From an uncultured Bacteroidales bacterium (GTDB taxonomy: Bacteria; Bacteroidota; Bacteroidia; Bacteroidales; P3): a stretch of 53,177 nt of DNA. Of this stretch, positions 7,432-17,400 are shown one piece after another. Both the position numbers and the translations under genes were made by a program. How positions within the stretch are numbered: the stretch's first letter is position 1; each line of letters opens with the position of its first letter. The notes under the pieces were generated by a model that was not told the origin of the DNA, searched no databases, and saw nothing but the letters and a program-made list of their open reading frames with translations. The stretch covers positions 1 through 53,177 of the forward strand of contig CALUHO010000020.1 in the NCBI GenBank assembly GCA_944320465.1. The letters are read 5' to 3'.

Positions 7432-10400
7432 TTATTTTTTTCCCAGCAAGCGCTTTATTTCATCTAACTTATTGAGTGCCTGTACAGGAGTAAGGCTGTT
7501 GATGTCCAAATCCATAATCTCGTCCCGAATTTTTTCGAGCAAAGGATCGTCAAGTTGGATGAAGCTAAGTTGGTATGGTTTATGTACTTCCTTTTCAGAA
7601 GGTTGCATAGCATTACCTTCCCTCTTTCCGCTCGTTTTTCGCTCCGGAGAATCGAATGTAGCCTCGTCCACGACCTTTTGCCCGTCTATATCCTCGCCAG
7701 AACAAGCCTTCGATGGAGCTTCGCCATCCCCTTGGCATTCGGAAGCCCCAGCCTGTCCCGAATCTTCCATCGTCCCGGTAACATCGCCCTCCATGCCATC
7801 CTCCCCGGTAACGACCCGGTTCAGACCAGGAAGGATAGCCCGTTGCTGCCCGCCTTGCACGCCCCCCTTTTCAAGACTCCCTAAAATCTCCTCGGCACGT
7901 TCCACTACAAAACGAGGCATCCCTGCCATCTGGGCCACATGAATCCCGAAGCTATGCTCGGAACCGCCCTCGGCCAATGTCCGCAAGAAAATCACCTGAC
8001 CGTCCATCTCCTTGACCCTGACATGGTAGTTCCGGATATGGGGGAAGCGAGCCGCCATCTGGTTCAATTCATGATAGTGCGTGGCAAAAAGCACCTTTGC
8101 CGCACGCTTGGGAATATCGTGGAGATATTCGGCAATGGCCCAGGCTATCGAAATACCATCGTAGGTACTAGTTCCCCGGCCAATCTCATCCAACAAGACC
8201 AGGGAACGATCGGTCAAGTTATTCAATATATTGGCCGTCTCGTTCATCTCCACCATAAAGGTACTCTCGCCCGAAGCCAGGTTGTCCGTAGCTCCGACAC
8301 GAGTAAAAATCTTGTCCACCAAACCGATCCGAGCTGCTTCCGCCGGAACAAAGCAGCCGATCTGAGCCATCAGCACAATTAACGCGGTTTGCCGCAAGAC
8401 CGCCGACTTACCGGACATATTAGGTCCAGTAATCATCATAATCCGGCATCCTTCCTTCTGAAAACGTATATCGTTAGGTACGTATTTCTGCCCGGCTTGG
8501 ATATGCCGTTCAATAACCGGATGCCTCCCCTGAATAATCTCCAAATCGTAGCTATCCATCAACTGGGGACGCACGTATCTATTCTGCGCTGCCACCTTGG
8601 CAAATGAAAGCATAACATCAAAATAAGCAATCTTTTGAACAGACTCTTGGATACGTTTTATAAAAGTTGAGGAATATTCAAGGATCTTCTGGTACAAAGC
8701 AGCCTCTACCGTAGTAATCTTATCCTGGGCTGTCAGTACGTTTTCTTCATATTCTTTCAAGTCTTGGGTAATATAACGTTCTGCGTTGGTCAGTGTCTGC
8801 TTGCGAACCCATTCGGCCGGCACCTTATCCTTGAAGGAATGAGTTACTTCCAGATAATACCCATAGACATTGTTAAAACCTAATTTCAAACCGGTTATGC
8901 CGCTTTGCCTGCTTTCGCGCTGCAAAAGTTCGGCCAGATACTCCTTGCCGGAATAGGCAATCCTGCGCAATTCGTCCAGTTCGGCATCCACCCCTGAGGC
9001 GACGACTCCGCCTTTGGACAAAAGAGCCGGAGCATCCGGGTCGATGCTTTTGGCAAGGTAATCATGCAACTGGGAACATTCGTCGAGAGAAGCAGCCCAA
9101 GCCTGCAGCAAAGGTGTTTCCGACAATGCGGCCTCTCCCCACGTCTTGATTTCAGCCAAAATCCCCAGAGTGTTCTTCAACTGCAGCATTTCCCGAGGCA
9201 GGGCACGCATCGCCGCCACCTTCGAGAGCAGACGCTCCAAATCACCTATTTGGGAAAGCTTGTCTTCGAGAAAATCGGCAGCTTCCCGGTTCTCGACCAG
9301 CGTCTGCACATAATCGAAACGTTCCTCCAGTTGTTCCTTGTCCTTCAAAGGCAGGCATATCATGCGCCGCAACAGACGCGAACCCATCGGCGTGGAGGTC
9401 TTGTCCAATACGGCCCACAAGGAATTCTCGGCCTCCTTGGAATCGTCCACCGCTGTGGAAGAAGGCTGCAAAAGCTCCAGATTGCGCAAGGTAAAAGCGT
9501 CCATCCAGACATACCGGCTCTCTACAATCTTCTGCAAGGAGGATATATGCGAGGATTTTTCATGCCTGCTTTCAATCAGATAATGCAGGCAGGAAGCAGC
9601 CGCTATTTGGGCTGCCACCATATTTTCCACCCCGAAGCCTTTCAGGGAATTGGTCTTGAAATGTTTCAGCAGAAGCTCGCGAGCAAAGTCGGGCTTGAAC
9701 ACCCAGTCCTCAAAAACAGTAACATAATAACGATTGCCGAAAAGACGGAAAAACTCATCCCTATAATCCCTCGGCATCACGATCTCCGAAGGCTGGAAAT
9801 TGTCAATCAGCTTATGGATGTATTCCATATTGCCCTCGGCCACGAAGAATTCCCCGGTACTGACATCCAAGAAAGAAATGCCCATCTCTTGCGCAGGTCT
9901 GGACTTTTTATTGGAAGCCGCTTGCCTGAGCGAAGCGCCCCATCCCGCTGGACCTGCCTGACCTGGATACAAACCGCAGAGGAAATTGTTCTTCCCGTTT
10001 TCCAAAAGGCGGTCATTGAGAGAAATGCCTGGCGTAATCAGTTCTGTGACCCCTCTCTTTACCAGCTTTTTGGTCAGCTTCGGATCTTCCAACTGCTCGC
10101 AAATGGCCACCTTGCCCCCGGCACGGACCAGCTTGTACAAATAAGTTTCCAACGCGTGGTGAGGGAATCCAGCCAACTCGATAAACGTATGTGAACCATT
10201 GGCCTTGCGAGTCAAAATGATATTCAGCACCTTAGAAGCGAAAATGGCATCTTCCCCAAAGGTCTCGTAAAAGTCTCCGACCCTAAAAAGGAGCACAGCA
10301 TCAGGATGTTGCTGCTTGATTTCGTAGTATTGCCGCATCAGAGGAGTTTCCACCACTTTGCCATCTCCCCGCTTGACTCCTTTTTTCGGGGCATTTTCGT

Positions 10401-10446
10401 CGCCTTGAACCTCGGTATCCGGCTTCCCTTCCGCTTGAATATCCAT
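7432..10446 (-). CDS. mutS: DNA mismatch repair protein MutS
   Basis: MutS recognises mismatched bases and recruits MutL. The mismatch-binding domain (VGDFYETFGEDA, where the reader Phe-x-Glu motif lies) is near residues 60-70; the ATPase has the Walker A sequence GPNMSGKS at about 672-680 followed by DEIGRGTSTYDG and a conserved ATHYHEL. The protein is 1004 residues, about 130 longer than usual. The extra length is an N-terminal lead of about 30 residues and a low-complexity acidic/Gly-Ser insert at roughly residues 860-950, between the ATPase and the C-terminal helix (DPLLEKIRDEIMDLDINSLT). A good promoter lies at 10501-10532. Confidence 0.97.
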   Translation of the reverse strand: MDIQAEGKPDTEVQGDENAPKKGVKRGDGKVVETPLMRQYYEIKQQHPDAVLLFRVGDFYETFGEDAIFASKVLNIILTRKANGSHTFIELAGFPHHALETYLYKLVRAGGKVAICEQLEDPKLTKKLVKRGVTELITPGISLNDRLLENGKNNFLCGLYPGQAGPAGWGASLRQAASNKKSRPAQEMGISFLDVSTGEFFVAEGNMEYIHKLIDNFQPSEIVMPRDYRDEFFRLFGNRYYVTVFEDWVFKPDFARELLLKHFKTNSLKGFGVENMVAAQIAAASCLHYLIESRHEKSSHISSLQKIVESRYVWMDAFTLRNLELLQPSSTAVDDSKEAENSLWAVLDKTSTPMGSRLLRRMICLPLKDKEQLEERFDYVQTLVENREAADFLEDKLSQIGDLERLLSKVAAMRALPREMLQLKNTLGILAEIKTWGEAALSETPLLQAWAASLDECSQLHDYLAKSIDPDAPALLSKGGVVASGVDAELDELRRIAYSGKEYLAELLQRESRQSGITGLKLGFNNVYGYYLEVTHSFKDKVPAEWVRKQTLTNAERYITQDLKEYEENVLTAQDKITTVEAALYQKILEYSSTFIKRIQESVQKIAYFDVMLSFAKVAAQNRYVRPQLMDSYDLEIIQGRHPVIERHIQAGQKYVPNDIRFQKEGCRIMMITGPNMSGKSAVLRQTALIVLMAQIGCFVPAEAARIGLVDKIFTRVGATDNLASGESTFMVEMNETANILNNLTDRSLVLLDEIGRGTSTYDGISIAWAIAEYLHDIPKRAAKVLFATHYHELNQMAARFPHIRNYHVRVKEMDGQVIFLRTLAEGGSEHSFGIHVAQMAGMPRFVVERAEEILGSLEKGGVQGGQQRAILPGLNRVVTGEDGMEGDVTGTMEDSGQAGASECQGDGEAPSKACSGEDIDGQKVVDEATFDSPERKTSGKREGNAMQPSEKEVHKPYQLSFIQLDDPLLEKIRDEIMDLDINSLTPVQALNKLDEIKRLLGKK

Positions 10447-10500
10447 AAACTATTTATTCTCTACTTTTTATAAAACAAGAACCCATGCAAGGATTCCATG

Positions 10501-10532
10501 CAAAAGTAATGCAAAGCAATCCCCAAGCCAAA
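10501..10532 (-). promoter_or_regulatory. Promoter of mutS
   Basis: Minus-strand TTTG (10529-10532), a 20-base spacer and TACTTTTG (10501-10508) match the Bacteroidetes promoter consensus exactly. The leader to the mutS ATG would be about 50 bases. Confidence 0.75.
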
Positions 10533-10543
10533 CAGCCGTTGCA

Positions 10544-12424
10544 TCAACCTTTGTTCAACCATATCAGCAAGACCGAAATGTCCGAAGGCGAGACACCGGG
10601 AATACGCGATGCCTGTCCCAAGGTGGACGGCTTTAAACGGCTCAGTTTCTCCCTTGCCTCATAGGAAAGGGAAAGGATTGATTTATAATCGAAATCCGAA
10701 CGCAACGGCAAACTGTCATATTTCGACAAACGAGCCGCATTTTCTTCTTCCTTTTGTATATAGGAGCTGTATTTCATGGATACCTCCACCTCTTCCAAGA
10801 GTTCTTGCGCAAAAGGCAGGCGGTCGTATTTCTCCAGGAAACGGTCAAAAACAGGATTCATCACACGCAAAGACTGCAAATTAATCTGCGGACGTTGCAA
10901 CAAAGAGGCCATATCGGCTTTCTGGTTCAAAGCCGAAGTGCCGAGTTCTTCCAAAAAGGCATTAACCTGAAGCGGTTCTACCTTATGCTGCTCCAAATAA
11001 TGTTGTATCGTAGCTTGCGATTTTTGTTTTTCCTCCAATCTTCGCATACGATTTTCCGATGCCAATCCCAATTTATATGAAATAGGCGTAAGCCTTTCAT
11101 CTGCATTATCTTGTCTCAATAGGATTCGGTACTCGGCACGGGAAGTGAACATACGATAAGGCTCATCGACTCCTTTAGTTATCAAATCATCTATCAAGAC
11201 CCCGATATAGGACTGAGAACGTAGCAAAACCAAAGGATCTTTGCCTGCCAGTTTCAAATGGGCATTGACACCTGCCACAAAACCTTGGCCAGCCGCTTCT
11301 TCATAACCTGTAGTTCCATTGACCTGTCCGGCAAAATAAAGATTTTCTACCTCTTTCGTTTCCAAAGTCGACTTTAGCTGTGTCGGATCAAAATAATCAT
11401 ACTCAATAGCATAACCCGGACGATACACCTTGGCTCGCTCAAAACCCTGTATCTTATGCAATGCATTTATTTGCACTTCTTCGGGAAGAGAAGATGAAAA
11501 ACCGTTCAAGTAATACTCATGCGTATGCCGACCGCAAGGTTCCAAAAAGAGCTGATGCCGGTCTTTATCGGCAAAACGCTCTATCTTATCCTCAATCGAA
11601 GGGCAATAGCGCGGGCCCCGGCCTCTGATACGCCCGGTAAACAAAGGGGAACGGTCGAAGCCTGTCCGCAGAATGTCATGTACCTCCAAATTAGTATAGA
11701 CCAAGTAACACGGCATCTGTTCCTGTACGGGTAAAATATCTGTAAACGAGAATTTTGCCGGATTTTCATCCCCTTTTTGCTCCGTCAACACACTAAAATC
11801 GATAGTACGGGCATCGATTCGGACAGGGGTACCTGTCTTCAACGTTTCCACTTCGAAACCTAAAGAATGCAATTGCTCGCTCAATCCTGTCGATGCTGCC
11901 TCCCCCATCCGCCCGCCGGCATACGAACTCTCTCCAATATGTATCTTCCCATTAAGAAACGTTCCTCCGGTCAGAATCACGGCTCGCGAATAAATCTCGG
12001 CACCCGATAAAGTCTTTACCCCTCTGATTTTCAAACCTTCAAACAGAAAAGCCGTTACGGTATCCTGACGCAAATCCAAATTAGGCACTGCTTCCAACGT
12101 GCGACGCCAACAAGAGGAGAACTGCCACATATCGCATTGAGCCCGAGGGCTCCACATAGCCGGACCTTTGGAACGATTCAACATCCTGAACTGCAAGGTT
12201 GAGTAATCAGTCATAATGCCTGAATAGCCCCCCATCGCATCAATTTCCCGCACGATCTGCCCTTTTGCCACCCCACCCATCGCAGGATTGCAAGACATAT
12301 AGGCCAAGCGGTCTATTTGCATGCTAATCAACAAGACGCTATTTCCCAGATTGGCGGCTGCCGCTGCTGCCTCGCATCCGGCATGACCGCCGCCTACCAC
12401 TACTATATCATAATCCAATCGCAT
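10544..12424 (-). CDS. mnmG: tRNA uridine-5-carboxymethylaminomethyl modification enzyme MnmG (GidA)
   Basis: MnmG works with MnmE to modify the wobble uridine of certain tRNAs. The FAD-binding Rossmann motif [15 protein letters not shown] is at about residues 8-22, followed by [20 protein letters not shown]-type [11 protein letters not shown], and the C-terminal helical domain ending [16 protein letters not shown]. The ATG at 12424 ([13 protein letters not shown]) gives 626 residues, the normal family length; an upstream TTG at 12451 is less likely. It lies 112 bases downstream of ybeY. In many bacteria gidA lies near the replication origin, relevant to the candidate origin at about 18 kb. 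Confidence 0.96.
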   Translation of the reverse strand: MRLDYDIVVVGGGHAGCEAAAAAANLGNSVLLISMQIDRLAYMSCNPAMGGVAKGQIVREIDAMGGYSGIMTDYSTLQFRMLNRSKGPAMWSPRAQCDMWQFSSCWRRTLEAVPNLDLRQDTVTAFLFEGLKIRGVKTLSGAEIYSRAVILTGGTFLNGKIHIGESSYAGGRMGEAASTGLSEQLHSLGFEVETLKTGTPVRIDARTIDFSVLTEQKGDENPAKFSFTDILPVQEQMPCYLVYTNLEVHDILRTGFDRSPLFTGRIRGRGPRYCPSIEDKIERFADKDRHQLFLEPCGRHTHEYYLNGFSSSLPEEVQINALHKIQGFERAKVYRPGYAIEYDYFDPTQLKSTLETKEVENLYFAGQVNGTTGYEEAAGQGFVAGVNAHLKLAGKDPLVLLRSQSYIGVLIDDLITKGVDEPYRMFTSRAEYRILLRQDNADERLTPISYKLGLASENRMRRLEEKQKSQATIQHYLEQHKVEPLQVNAFLEELGTSALNQKADMASLLQRPQINLQSLRVMNPVFDRFLEKYDRLPFAQELLEEVEVSMKYSSYIQKEEENAARLSKYDSLPLRSDFDYKSILSLSYEAREKLSRLKPSTLGQASRIPGVSPSDISVLLIWLNKG

Positions 12425-12535
12425 GGTTCCAATATTCATTAAGATGCTCAAGCTATCCCTTTAACGCTGTATCACCATAGAGAAAATCCTCGAAAAAGTT
12501 CAAGCAAACTCTCATTTTACAAAGCAGATTCCTCG

Positions 12536-13078
12536 TTATTCGTGCTTCAAATGTTCATAGCCCGGAAAACAAGTCGCCAGCATTTGATCTTCCATATAAT
12601 GCATCTGCTTTTCTTCGTCTGGCGTTTTATCCTCATAGCCAGCCAAGTGCAATACCCCATGAACCATAACCCGATTCAATTCGTCAATTTGTTCCACGTG
12701 GAACTTTTCAGCGTTTTCCCGGATGCGATCCAAACTGATATAAATATCGCCGGATAATGCTTTCTGAGACGAAGAAAACTCTTGCTCTTTTTCTCCATCA
12801 ATGTCAAGAGGCACCTCCGAACAGAATTTGGCAATAAAATCATCTTGACTTTCATCACTTTCAGAGGTATAATCAAAAGTAATGATATCGGTCAATGTAT
12901 CGTGGTTCAAATACTCTTTGTTCATCTTGTACAGATACCCGTCGGAGCAAAAGACATAATTGATATCCCCGCATTGGCAATCCAAGCAAGCAATCACTTT
13001 CATCAAGGACTCACGTGCAGGAACCCTCTTTAGATACCTGAGATGGACATCCTCTTCGTAAAAACTGATTTTTCCCAT
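12536..13078 (-). CDS. ybeY: Endoribonuclease YbeY (rRNA maturation)
   Basis: 180 residues. YbeY is a zinc-dependent RNase needed for 16S rRNA 3'-end processing. The metal motif reads HGVLHLAGYED: the first two histidines are present but the third metal ligand of the classical HGxLHLxGYDH pattern is aspartate. As far as I recall this is usual for Bacteroidetes members, not a defect. The N-terminal part has YLNHDTLTDIITFDY, typical of the family. The gene also contains a parS-like palindrome (12690-12705). The acidic insert near residues 75-110 makes it longer than the usual 140-155. Confidence 0.9.
   Translation of the reverse strand: MGKISFYEEDVHLRYLKRVPARESLMKVIACLDCQCGDINYVFCSDGYLYKMNKEYLNHDTLTDIITFDYTSESDESQDDFIAKFCSEVPLDIDGEKEQEFSSSQKALSGDIYISLDRIRENAEKFHVEQIDELNRVMVHGVLHLAGYEDKTPDEEKQMHYMEDQMLATCFPGYEHLKHE
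12690..12705. promoter_or_regulatory. parS-like site within ybeY
   Basis: TGTTCCACGTGGAACT matches the ParB-binding consensus (TGTTNCACGTGNAACA) at 15 of 16 positions. It lies inside the ybeY coding region, which is usual for chromosomal parS sites. A second, perfect site lies at 14385-14400. Confidence 0.6.
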
Positions 13079-13838
13079 ATTTACAATATATTAGCCGTTT
13101 TAAACTCAACAAAAACAAGTACGTAACGTGCAATCTTGCCACTCCATACCAATCGCCAGAACCTATACTGCCAAACACGGGCAGAACACCATTCCAAGCA
13201 TAATGAAATGAGCATATCTGATTCGCTGGCTAAACTCGTTGATCGAAAAGTAGATAATTTTCACCCAAGAGAATTACACCTTTCGCCGTCCCTAACTTTC
13301 CAAGCTTAAACCCAAGCAAACAGTAGGCCCATCGGCAATCGACAAAAACCTATGCAAAATAACTCACTTCAGCTCTCTGCAGTTAACAAGGTCCTCAAAC
13401 TCCCAACCAAAACACTATCGTCAGCGAATCAATCTTCATTCAAAACTCAATAAAAATCCGCCAATCAAAACCTTTCCGCTTGATTCCTCGAAAATAATGA
13501 GAATCCAGCATTGCATCCAGCAGTCTATGCCAGCAATCAGACAGCATTGCGTTTGGAACAAAAGGTTTAGAAGCACGTCCAACCACTCCCGCTTTCCAAA
13601 GAACACAGAAAGGCTGCAAAATTACGGCTTTCTATCGATTTACGGATACTTGACAACATAGATAAACTCAAACCAGTTTAGATACACCGAGGCTTTTCCA
13701 TTCCGAGATAACATGCTTTGGACATTTTGCTCGCTTCTACCCTATCCTGCTCCTCGCTACTTGAAACGCAGGCCTTTACATCTTCGGCTAGGAAGAAACA
13801 TTCCACATGACACAAAAAGCAATCCGCATAAAGTTTAA
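13079..13838. other. 760-bp region without genes
   Basis: Between ybeY and element copy 2 there is no convincing coding sequence, RNA gene or repeat. In related genomes, as I recall, DUF4175 and ybeY are adjacent, so the whole 13079-14429 stretch looks like an expanded intergenic region. It is the flank of the parS-like site and of the second element copy. Confidence 0.5.
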
Positions 13839-14031
13839 CCCAAATCGGTCATTAGACTTTGGGTAGATTGCCCGCTTGTGTCAGGCAGCATGCTTCTCGC
13901 CTAGCCGAAGGCGTAGCGGGCTACGTCGAGGCGTAGCGAGAAACAGGATGCGGACAGAAGCGGGCAAGATGCCCGAATGCCTCATTTTCCTAACCGAAAA
14001 CAGCCCCGGCGTGTCTAATGACCGATTTGGG
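13839..14031 (+). mobile_element. 193-bp miniature inverted-repeat element, copy 2
   Basis: Same length, ends and orientation as the copy at 2801, with only a handful of base differences by eye. Target duplication TTTAA at 13834-13838 and 14032-14036. It lies in the DUF4175-ybeY intergenic region. Confidence 0.9.
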
Positions 14032-14036
14032 TTTAA

Positions 14037-14050
14037 TAACCGATTTGGGT
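14037..14050. mobile_element. Remnant end of the 193-bp element next to copy 2
   Basis: TAACCGATTTGGGT directly follows the target duplication of copy 2 and matches the terminal repeat with the G-to-A change also seen in the remnant at 37338-37362. It suggests that copy 2 landed beside the stub of an older insertion. Confidence 0.55.
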
Positions 14051-14429
14051 ACAAAGAAACAATAACCAAGTCTTCTACCAAGAAAAAAAAATTCATATCA
14101 GAAACAATCTTCTTATATAAATATTCCAAAAATAAAATACGTTTTTTATGTCAAGAATAGATGACATAAAAAAAACAGAAAAACGTACTAACATAAGATT
14201 ACAAAATCATTCTACAAAACATAGAATTTAAAAAAATTGAAGATTCACATAAAAATACAATATCAATAAAACGTAATAAAGAGCATACGTTTTTACAAGA
14301 ATATTTATCACGTAAATTAGATTCTTCCAGAAGCAATCAACCTAAACACCTCTATACAAAAAACATAGAAAATCGTTTTCGGATTGTTCCACGTGGAACA
14401 ATCCGAAAAGAGTAAAATCAACACAAAAA
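14051..14429. other. AT-rich non-coding stretch with parS-like palindrome
   Basis: Very A-rich DNA with no gene seen, running from the second element copy to the end of the DUF4175 gene. Its only structured part is the 34-bp palindrome at 14376-14409. Confidence 0.5.
14376..14409. promoter_or_regulatory. Perfect 34-bp palindrome with a parS core
   Basis: The centre, TGTTCCACGTGGAACA (14385-14400), is identical to the parS form known from Pseudomonas and fits the general consensus TGTTNCACGTGNAACA. The symmetry extends nine bases each side (TTTTCGGAT and ATCCGAAAA). It lies 20 bases past the DUF4175 stop, so it could also be a terminator hairpin on the minus strand, although the T-run that should follow is poor. 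With the site inside ybeY it makes a pair 1.7 kb apart. Confidence 0.65.
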
Positions 14430-17400
14430 CTAATCCTTTCTAAAAAAGTAATCCTGTACTTTCTTTTGGTAATAAGGTTGCAAAGTCGGCACGCTTTCCC
14501 GAATAACATCTATACCTCGCTCCTTCTCAAACCATGAATTCAAACTATCGGAGACAAAGGGGTTGAATTGTCGCCCCTCTTTAGATTCACGTTTTTCATC
14601 TTTTTCCCGTTTCAATTCGGCATTCTCGGCTTCAAGCAATCGAGTTTCTATATTCTTCTGTCGAGCCATCAACTGATTGTTCAATATTCTATTCACCAAA
14701 TCTCGCTCTGTCCGTTCCATATCACCCAAAACTCGATTGAGTTTAGAAGCAGACTGAGGATCCAAAACTCCGCTTTCTTGCATCTTTTGTTGAAGCATCC
14801 TTCTAATCATCTCCTGTTTGGCTGCAGCCCGAGCAAATGACTCTGAAATTTTTTCTTCACTCACATCAGTTCCTGTCTGACTGCCGGTCTTACCTTGTAC
14901 CGATTTTTTCGCATCAGTTCCAGACGTTGTTTGCTTTGCATACTCTTTCAGCATATTCTTCAAAGCTTCCAACTGCCTGTTCAAATCTTCCTGCATCTGT
15001 TGCAAACTCTGCGAAGGACGTCCTTCATCACCAGAATTCATGGACGGCATAGGCATTTTCATATTACCCTCTTTACCTTGTCCAGAAGAGGACATTTGAG
15101 GCATTCCCTTTTGATTTCCCGAAGAATTTCCTTTCATCTGCAATTGCTGCTGAATATTATCCAAAGATTCCGAAAGAAGCAAAGCCAGATTATTCAACGA
15201 AGTCATGGTATATTGCTGAGCGGTCATAGCAGAACGATTAGACATACGGTAACGCTGGTAATGAACATCGTTCATACGCAAAAGCTGAGACATGGTTTCA
15301 TTGGTGTAAACCAAAAGATTCTTGACCTCTTTATCGGTAGTCAAAGCCACCTGAGGTTGACGTTTTGAAATTGCTCGCACACTATCTATCACAAAACCTA
15401 TCTCTGAAACCAAAGAAGACTGTTTCCGGATAATTTCAGCATAATAAGGATCATTGACACGAATCCTGGAAAGTTCGTCCATCAAATTCTCCTGAGCGAA
15501 AGAAACCCTGACAACCGATTTCAACAAAAGCCTGATGAAAGCAGCATCCTCAGCCATGCTTTCTTGCTCGATCTGATTCATCTGGTTTTCGATATTTTCA
15601 GCCAGATCCTGCAACATACCGGTAGTTTGCTGTTGGTTTTGCTTGGCGGAACTGGCATCGCATTCATGGATATCCGAAGAAGTTTCTTCCATCTTCTCGC
15701 TTATCCGGTTCAACAAAGAATCCGGAACTTTAAAAGAAGTCGGTTCTTCCAAAGAAGAATTCATCTGCGAAATATTCTTCAATTCCTTTTCCAAATCTTC
15801 CTCACGCTTCTTCAAATCCAAAAGCATGGAATCCAATCTGCTCTTATTTTCATCAAACTCTGTTTTCTTCAAAACAGACATATCGTCTTCAATTTCGGTG
15901 CTTTTTTCTTGAAGCCGACGAGCATCCTCCAACGCAGTCTGCAAACGATCTTCCAATTCCAGCTTCCGGTAAAGTTCCAAATTCCTCTCCAAATCTTCAG
16001 TCAGGAAATCTCCTTCCTGCTTCAAACTTTCCAAAGCATCTACTATTTCGTCTTTAGGTTTGTTTTCTTCCATCAGACGTTGCAATTCTTCCAATTTGGC
16101 CATCGCGGATTCGTCAAACAATTTATCGAACAATTCTTGCAACTCTTTCTTTTTGGCATCAAGTTTAGGATTAGATGAAAAAATTTCCGATTGCAATTGC
16201 TCCTTCACACGAAGTTCTTCCTTCATGGATTCATACTCGCGATATATCTCTTGCCGACGTTCAATCAAAAGTTCCAAATTCTTCCTATCCTGCCATGTCA
16301 AAGAAGTCTTTGAAAGCAAGTCTTCCAAGATGAAATGAACATCCTCTTCATAATCCTTCATCGATTGCAAGGAAAGGGAAAGTTTCCAATCAATAGAAAC
16401 GGAAGTCTCGTTGATACTGTTTCGGATTTCTTCTTCAGACATCTTCCTGTAATTGAAAGTTTCGGAATAGGCCGCCTTATAGCCATTCAAAACATCGTTG
16501 TCCCTCACTTCAAAACTATAAGAAACATCGTCACCAGGATTCAAAGACAAATCTCTCAAATCTAAATAATAAGTAAAGTCAGATGCAATGCTTTTTTTAT
16601 CAACGAAAAGAGTATCCACCTTGCTCCAACTATCATTAGTAATAGGATTAACGCAATCCAACCGAAAATACAAAGCTGAAAAACCATAATCGTCAGTCAG
16701 CCGGCCGGAAAAAAAACGAAGATTAATATCAGTTGTATCCACCAACTGCCTGACTTCAATCCTAGGATAAGCATCCGGTATCACATTGACTGAAAAACGC
16801 AAAGTGTCTGTCCGAGCAGAAAACGAAAAAGGAGAAGGACAAAGAGTATATACAAAAGATGACATAGCTTGTTTGGAAAAATAAAAGACAGGCCTATCTA
16901 CTGTATCCACATTCAATACTTCAGAAAAAACAAAATCAGAAGAACTTCCACCAATTTCAAAAACATTTACATCTAAGAAACGTGCATGTTCAAACAGCAA
17001 CTCCCAATCTATCAGAGTCCCTTGAGGTACGTCCAAATCCAAAGTATTGTCGATAACCTCAGTCTTAAGTCCAGTATGGAAAGGATAATGCAATACAACT
17101 TTCATTCCAGATAGCAAAGGTTTATAATCTACTTTCAAACAATAATCCTCACTCATGTATCTACCTGCACCAATCTGAAATGTAACATCTCGTTGCACTC
17201 TTGTAAAAACATATTCAAATTCATCAAGAGACGTCCGCGAACAAAATAGAGTCTGTCCATCAAATACAAGAAAAACTTCGGAAGGCAAGAATTCCCCTTC
17301 AACACGAATTTTCAAAACAAAATCTTCCTCATAAGCAACGTGCAAATGAGGATTGACAACGCTCATTTTAAAAGGAAACTCAGGTTCAAAATACTGTTTA

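Noticed and set aside
12536..13078. YbeY inactive because the third metal-binding His is replaced by Asp
   Set aside because: As far as I recall Bacteroidetes YbeY proteins commonly have Asp-Lys at this place, so it is likely a lineage feature.
13876..14160. Reading frames inside the 193-bp element (about 55 shared residues in several copies)
   Set aside because: The frames run through the inverted repeats and into unrelated flanking DNA; they are kept only because the copies are similar, and no start or ribosome site is shared.
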